This document shows, one piece after another, positions 4,485 through 6,504 of a stretch of 6,504 bases of DNA (positions are counted from its first letter, which is position 1; each line of letters begins with the position of its first letter). Below the pieces are notes generated by a model. That model did no database searches, was not told the DNA's origin, and saw only the letters and a program-made list of their open reading frames with translations. The translations under genes and the position numbers were made by a program. Source of the stretch: Gemmatimonadota bacterium (GTDB lineage Bacteria; Gemmatimonadota; Gemmatimonadetes; Longimicrobiales; Gaopeijiaceae); the NCBI GenBank assembly GCA_016209995.1, contig JACQVC010000102.1, positions 1 to 6,504 on the forward strand. The letters are read 5' to 3'.

Positions 4485-6408
4485 CGCCCGCACGTCTTTC
4501 GGCGAGCGCCGACGCCGGCAGAGCGTGCTGGCGCTGGTGCTGGCGCTGGCGGTGTCCGCGCTGGCTGCCCAGGCGCCAGCGCTGGCCCCGGTCGTCTACC
4601 TGGTCTCCTTTCCCGAACCTCAGCATCGATACGCCCAGATCGAGGTGGTTTTTGCCGACGTCGGTGCGGCGCCGCTCGAGATCCGCATGAGCCGCTCGTC
4701 GCCCGGCCGCTACGCCCTGCACGAGTTCGCGCGCAACGTGTTCGACGTGCACGCGGTGGACGGCCGGGGGCGGATGCTGTCACTCGACCGTCCCGCTCCG
4801 CACCGGTGGACCGTGTCGGGGCACGGGGGGACGGTGCGTGTGCGCTACAAGGTCTACGGGGACCAGGTGGACGGGACGTCTCTGGCGATTGACACGACGC
4901 ACGCGCACATGAACATGCCGGCGACGCTCGTGTGGGCCCGCGGCATGGAAGACCGCCCCGCGCGGATCACCTTCGAACGGCCGGCGGGCACCGACTGGAA
5001 GGTGGCAACGCAGCTGCGGCCGACGGGCGATCCGCTGACCTTCACGGCGGCAAACCTCCAGTACCTGATGGACAGCCCGGTCGAGTTCAGCGACTTCACG
5101 TGGCGCACGGCCACCGTGTCGCTCCCGGAGGGGCGGGCGGTGTCTCCGGCGCGCCGCGAGGCCACCATCCGGCTGGCGCTGCATCACGATGGAAGTGAGC
5201 GCGACGCCGACGCGCTTGTCGACGACATCGTCCGGATCGTGCGTGAGGCCGGCGTCGTCTTCGGCGAGTTCCCCGGGTACGACGTGGGCCATTTCACGTT
5301 TCTCGCCGACTACCTGCCCTATGCGAGCGGCGACGGGATGGAGCACCGCAACAGCTCCGTGCTGACCTCGAGCGGCGCGCTCCGCAACCCCGGCCAGCGC
5401 GCCTCGTTGCTGGGCACCGTCGCGCACGAGTTCTTCCACGGGTGGAACGTCGAGCGGATCCGTCCCCGGTCGCTCGAGCCCTTCGATTTCGAAGAGGCGA
5501 ACATGTCGGGCGAGCTGTGGCTGGCCGAGGGGGTCACCAGCTACTACGAGACGCTGCTGATGCGCCGTGCCGGGCTGGCGACGCTCGAGCAGACGGCGGC
5601 CGAACTCGGGCGCACGATCGACACCGTGACCCGGAGCCCCGGGCGCCAGTTCCACAGCGCGGTCGAGATGAGCCGGCTCGCGCCGTTCGTGGACGCGGCG
5701 CGGTGGGTGGATCGCACCAACTGGGAGAATCTCTACATTTCCTACTACACATGGGGCGCCGCGCTCGGTCTCGCGCTGGACCTGTCGCTGCGCGATCTCA
5801 CCGGCGGCCGCGCGTCGCTCGACGATTACATGCGCCTCATGTGGCAGCGGTACGGGCGCCCCTCGTCCCCTGTCGAAGGCCTGGTCGCGGTCCCGTACAC
5901 GTTACGCGACGCGCGCGATCGCCTGGCGGACGTGTCGGGCGACCGTGCGTTCGCCGACGCCTTCTTCGATCGCTTCGTCGAGGGACGCGAGGTGGCCGAC
6001 TACGCGGGCCTGCTCGACCGCGCGGGGCTGCTGCTCCGCCGGGGGAGCCCTGGGCGGGCCTGGCTGGGCGACGTCCGGTTCGCCGCCGGCCGACGCGGCG
6101 CGCGCCTGGGCGGACCGGCGCCCTTCGGGTCGCCGATTCACCGCGCCGGCCTGGACCAGGACGACGAGATCGTCAGCCTCGAGGGCGTCTCGACCCCATC
6201 GGCTCGAGAAGTCGACGGCGTGCTGCGGCGCCTCAGGCCCGGCGACACCGTTCCCATCGTCTTCGAGCGGCGCGGCGAGCGGGTGAGCGGCAGGCTCACG
6301 CTGGCGGAGGACCCCACGCTCGAAGTCGTGCCGGCCGAGCGCGCCGGCCGATTGCCGAGCGACGCGCAGCGCGCCTTCCGCGACGACTGGCTGTCGACGA
6401 AGCCATGA
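4462..6408 (+). CDS. Exported M61 family metallopeptidase with C-terminal PDZ domain
   Basis: A 648-residue zinc aminopeptidase or endopeptidase of the glycyl-aminopeptidase (M61) type. The N-terminus has an RRRRQ basic stretch and a hydrophobic core (about 21-37) ending in alanine-rich cleavage sites, so it is exported. Residues about 44-220 form the N-terminal beta domain. The catalytic domain has GDGMEHRNSS (290-299), the zinc site HEFFH (H322, E323, H326, followed by GWN) and the third ligand E356 in LWLAEGVTSYY. A PDZ-like domain (about 530-615) includes GSPIHRAGLDQDDEIVSLEG. All key residues are present. The GTG start at 4462 keeps the basic n-region and has AGGCGG at 4450-4455, six bases upstream. 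It overlaps the end of the Sec-oxidoreductase gene by 23 bp in another frame, suggesting translational coupling. A later GTG would delete the basic n-region of the signal peptide. Confidence 0.92.
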   Translation: MATRTAPSARTSFGERRRRQSVLALVLALAVSALAAQAPALAPVVYLVSFPEPQHRYAQIEVVFADVGAAPLEIRMSRSSPGRYALHEFARNVFDVHAVDGRGRMLSLDRPAPHRWTVSGHGGTVRVRYKVYGDQVDGTSLAIDTTHAHMNMPATLVWARGMEDRPARITFERPAGTDWKVATQLRPTGDPLTFTAANLQYLMDSPVEFSDFTWRTATVSLPEGRAVSPARREATIRLALHHDGSERDADALVDDIVRIVREAGVVFGEFPGYDVGHFTFLADYLPYASGDGMEHRNSSVLTSSGALRNPGQRASLLGTVAHEFFHGWNVERIRPRSLEPFDFEEANMSGELWLAEGVTSYYETLLMRRAGLATLEQTAAELGRTIDTVTRSPGRQFHSAVEMSRLAPFVDAARWVDRTNWENLYISYYTWGAALGLALDLSLRDLTGGRASLDDYMRLMWQRYGRPSSPVEGLVAVPYTLRDARDRLADVSGDRAFADAFFDRFVEGREVADYAGLLDRAGLLLRRGSPGRAWLGDVRFAAGRRGARLGGPAPFGSPIHRAGLDQDDEIVSLEGVSTPSAREVDGVLRRLRPGDTVPIVFERRGERVSGRLTLAEDPTLEVVPAERAGRLPSDAQRAFRDDWLSTKP

Positions 6409-6428
6409 GCAACGAGCTCATGGCTTCG
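6398..6428. terminator. Perfect 13-bp palindrome, likely bidirectional terminator of two convergent genes
   Basis: CGAAGCCATGAGC (6398-6410) pairs perfectly with GCTCATGGCTTCG (6416-6428) around the loop AACGA. The hairpin contains the last codons and stops of both convergent genes. Each gene ends AAG CCA TGA, so both proteins end in Lys-Pro. There is no T tract on either side. The position and perfect pairing support a two-way transcript end or 3'-end stabiliser. Confidence 0.75.
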
Positions 6429-6504
6429 CAAACAGCACCCCGGGCGCGAGCTTCCAGCCGGGATCGAGGGCGCGCTTGACCGCGCGCATGGCGTCCACGC
6501 CCGC
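6418..6504 (-). CDS. C-terminal end of a probable FAD-linked oxidase (partial)
   Basis: Only the last 28 residues are in the window; the gene continues beyond the right edge. The tail reads MRAVKRALDPGWKLAPG and then VLFAKP before the TGA at 6420-6418. This resembles the C-terminus of the FAD-linked oxidase family (glycolate oxidase GlcD and D-lactate dehydrogenase-like), which commonly ends with a pattern like MRAIKxxLDPxxxLNPGKVF. With so little sequence the substrate cannot be guessed, and the family call rests on that motif alone. The gene is convergent with the M61 gene, with 9 bp between their stop codons. Confidence 0.6.
   Translation of the reverse strand, partial: AGVDAMRAVKRALDPGWKLAPGVLFAKP

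Noticed and set aside
3132..4493. A 453-codon open frame on the - strand opposite the zinc-ribbon and Sec-oxidoreductase genes
   Set aside because: It has no recognisable motif and is an antisense shadow of genes with clear cysteine motifs and thioredoxin folds.
4524..4590. GCTGGCGCTG-like repetition
   Set aside because: It encodes the Leu/Ala-rich hydrophobic core of the M61 signal peptide, so repetition follows from composition.
5442..6479. A 345-codon + strand open frame overlapping the M61 gene
   Set aside because: Arg/Ala-rich shadow in another frame of a gene with intact HEFFH and PDZ motifs.

Overview
The window is a 6.5 kb stretch of GC-rich bacterial chromosome. It holds four complete ordinary-looking genes, one gene interrupted by a single in-frame TGA, and the 3' end of a sixth gene. 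GC richness, exported S9 and M61 peptidases, weak or absent Shine-Dalgarno sequences, and GC-rich dispersed palindromic repeats suggest a soil-type lineage such as Acidobacteriota. That placement is inference; no rRNA or other taxonomic marker is present.

Layout. Positions 1-141 are a tandem GC-rich palindromic repeat ending just before rfbA (142-1014, +), a glucose-1-phosphate thymidylyltransferase. Convergent with it, 31 bp away, is an exported S9 prolyl-oligopeptidase-family peptidase (3088-1046, -). The 292-bp divergent gap 3089-3380 holds a candidate promoter with an overlapping inverted repeat for the S9 gene, a heptamer repeat, and further copies of the GC-rich palindromes. From 3381 a tight + strand cluster follows: an eight-cysteine zinc-ribbon protein (3381-3788), a two-domain thioredoxin-fold disulfide oxidoreductase (3807-4484) and an exported M61 metallopeptidase with a C-terminal PDZ domain (4462-6408). 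A 13-bp perfect palindrome separates the M61 gene from the convergent end of a probable FAD-linked oxidase (from 6418 leftward end, running in from the right edge).

Main result. A naive reading splits the thioredoxin-fold gene into two pieces at TGA 4230-4232. Both pieces are in the same frame. The TGA stands exactly where the first cysteine of the second CxxC active site should be (T-P-T-[TGA]-P-H-C-P), and downstream homology continues unbroken to a normal TAG. A two-part stem-loop starts two bases after the TGA. Its upper stem begins 11 nt downstream and its apical loop carries a G 19 nt downstream, as expected for a bacterial SECIS. I read the gene as one 225-residue selenoprotein with a UxxC motif. 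No selenocysteine machinery (selA, selB, selC, selD) lies in the window, so this must be confirmed elsewhere in the genome.

How the genes relate. The zinc-ribbon, Sec-oxidoreductase and M61 genes are spaced +18 bp and -23 bp and are probably one transcript. Their shared function is unknown. The S9 and M61 proteins both carry export signals and would act outside the cytoplasm. RfbA belongs to cell-surface sugar synthesis; its usual partners rfbB, rfbC and rfbD are not seen here.
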